Positions 22,692 through 22,846 of a DNA stretch of 22,846 nt are shown piece by piece (within the stretch, counting starts at the first letter, position 1; every line of letters begins with the position of its first letter). Below the pieces are notes generated by a model. The model was not told the DNA's origin and ran no database searches. It saw only the letters and a list, made by a program, of their open reading frames with translations. A program made the position numbers and the translations under genes. Location: the IMG/VR virus record IMGVR_UViG_3300045999_009115, positions 1 through 22,846 of that record; one strand, 5' to 3'. The stretch comes from a virus.

Positions 22692-22846
22692 GGTGGCATT
22701 CAAATAATGCAGTCTTTGACTCAAAGAAATGAATATCAACATAAGAATTACGATAAGCGTATATTACCTGTTCAATTTGGTGAAAAGGTTACAGTTGGAT
22801 TTACAACTGAAGGCGAAGAGCTTGGAAGTACAGCAAAGTCTTATGG
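22692..22846 (+). CDS. terL: Terminase large subunit, exon 2 (continues beyond the right edge)
   Basis: Exon 2 starts GGT GGC ATT CAA and reads GGIQIMQSLTQRNEYQHKNY then DKRILPVQFGEKVTVG to the edge with no stop. Joined to exon 1 it gives IAIDIGAGG-GGIQIMQSL, a normal continuation of the TerL nuclease domain after its second acidic motif. The last two bases belong to an incomplete codon. Only a part of the C-terminal nuclease domain is in the window. Confidence 0.9.

Overview
The window reads as part of the genome of a double-stranded DNA tailed phage with a long non-contractile (siphovirus-type) tail. It is AT-rich, uses ATG, GTG and TTG starts, and most genes have a clear purine-rich ribosome binding site. 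The host cannot be named. The minor-capsid/Gp15-type tail and connector genes are common in phages of Gram-positive bacteria, and the monomeric class II ribonucleotide reductase fits a host with a B12-dependent lifestyle, but neither is decisive.

Layout. From about 15.35 kb leftwards everything is on the minus strand and forms the virion morphogenesis block, in transcription order: a small zinc-finger/HTH regulator, a small unknown gene, a protease-scaffold fusion, a probable decoration protein, the HK97-fold major capsid protein, three uncharacterised small genes (one possibly a connector), a head-closure-like protein, a minor capsid protein 2-like protein, a tail terminator, a minor tail-tube paralogue, a motif-sharing virion protein, a LamG-type lectin-like protein, the major tail-tube protein, two tail assembly chaperone frames joined by a -1 frameshift, and a giant tape-measure protein that runs off the left edge. 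From 15.47 kb rightwards everything is on the plus strand: an unknown gene, a MazG-like pyrophosphohydrolase, a DUF1599/Nmad1-like protein, a small unknown gene, an adenosylcobalamin-dependent ribonucleotide reductase (nrdJ), a 17-residue cysteine-rich peptide, a probable small terminase, and the large terminase running off the right edge.

The two blocks diverge from a compact control region (15349-15472). It holds two near-consensus sigma-70 promoters that face each other, both with TTGACA, a 17-bp spacer and an extended -10, and a perfect 16-bp palindrome inside one of them. The regulator encoded next to it is the natural candidate ligand. The head operon has a further leader with alternative hairpins (14661-14731), and terminator-like hairpins separate several transcription segments.

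The most striking locus is terL. Its gene carries two different self-splicing elements. An intein (19956-20939) interrupts the Walker A P-loop between GK and S. A group I intron (21864-22691) interrupts the second acidic motif of the nuclease domain and encodes its own LAGLIDADG endonuclease. P1, P10, P3, P7 and P8 pairings of the intron can be read directly, and they place both splice sites so that the reading frame is restored. The intein endonuclease looks degenerate while the intron one looks intact.
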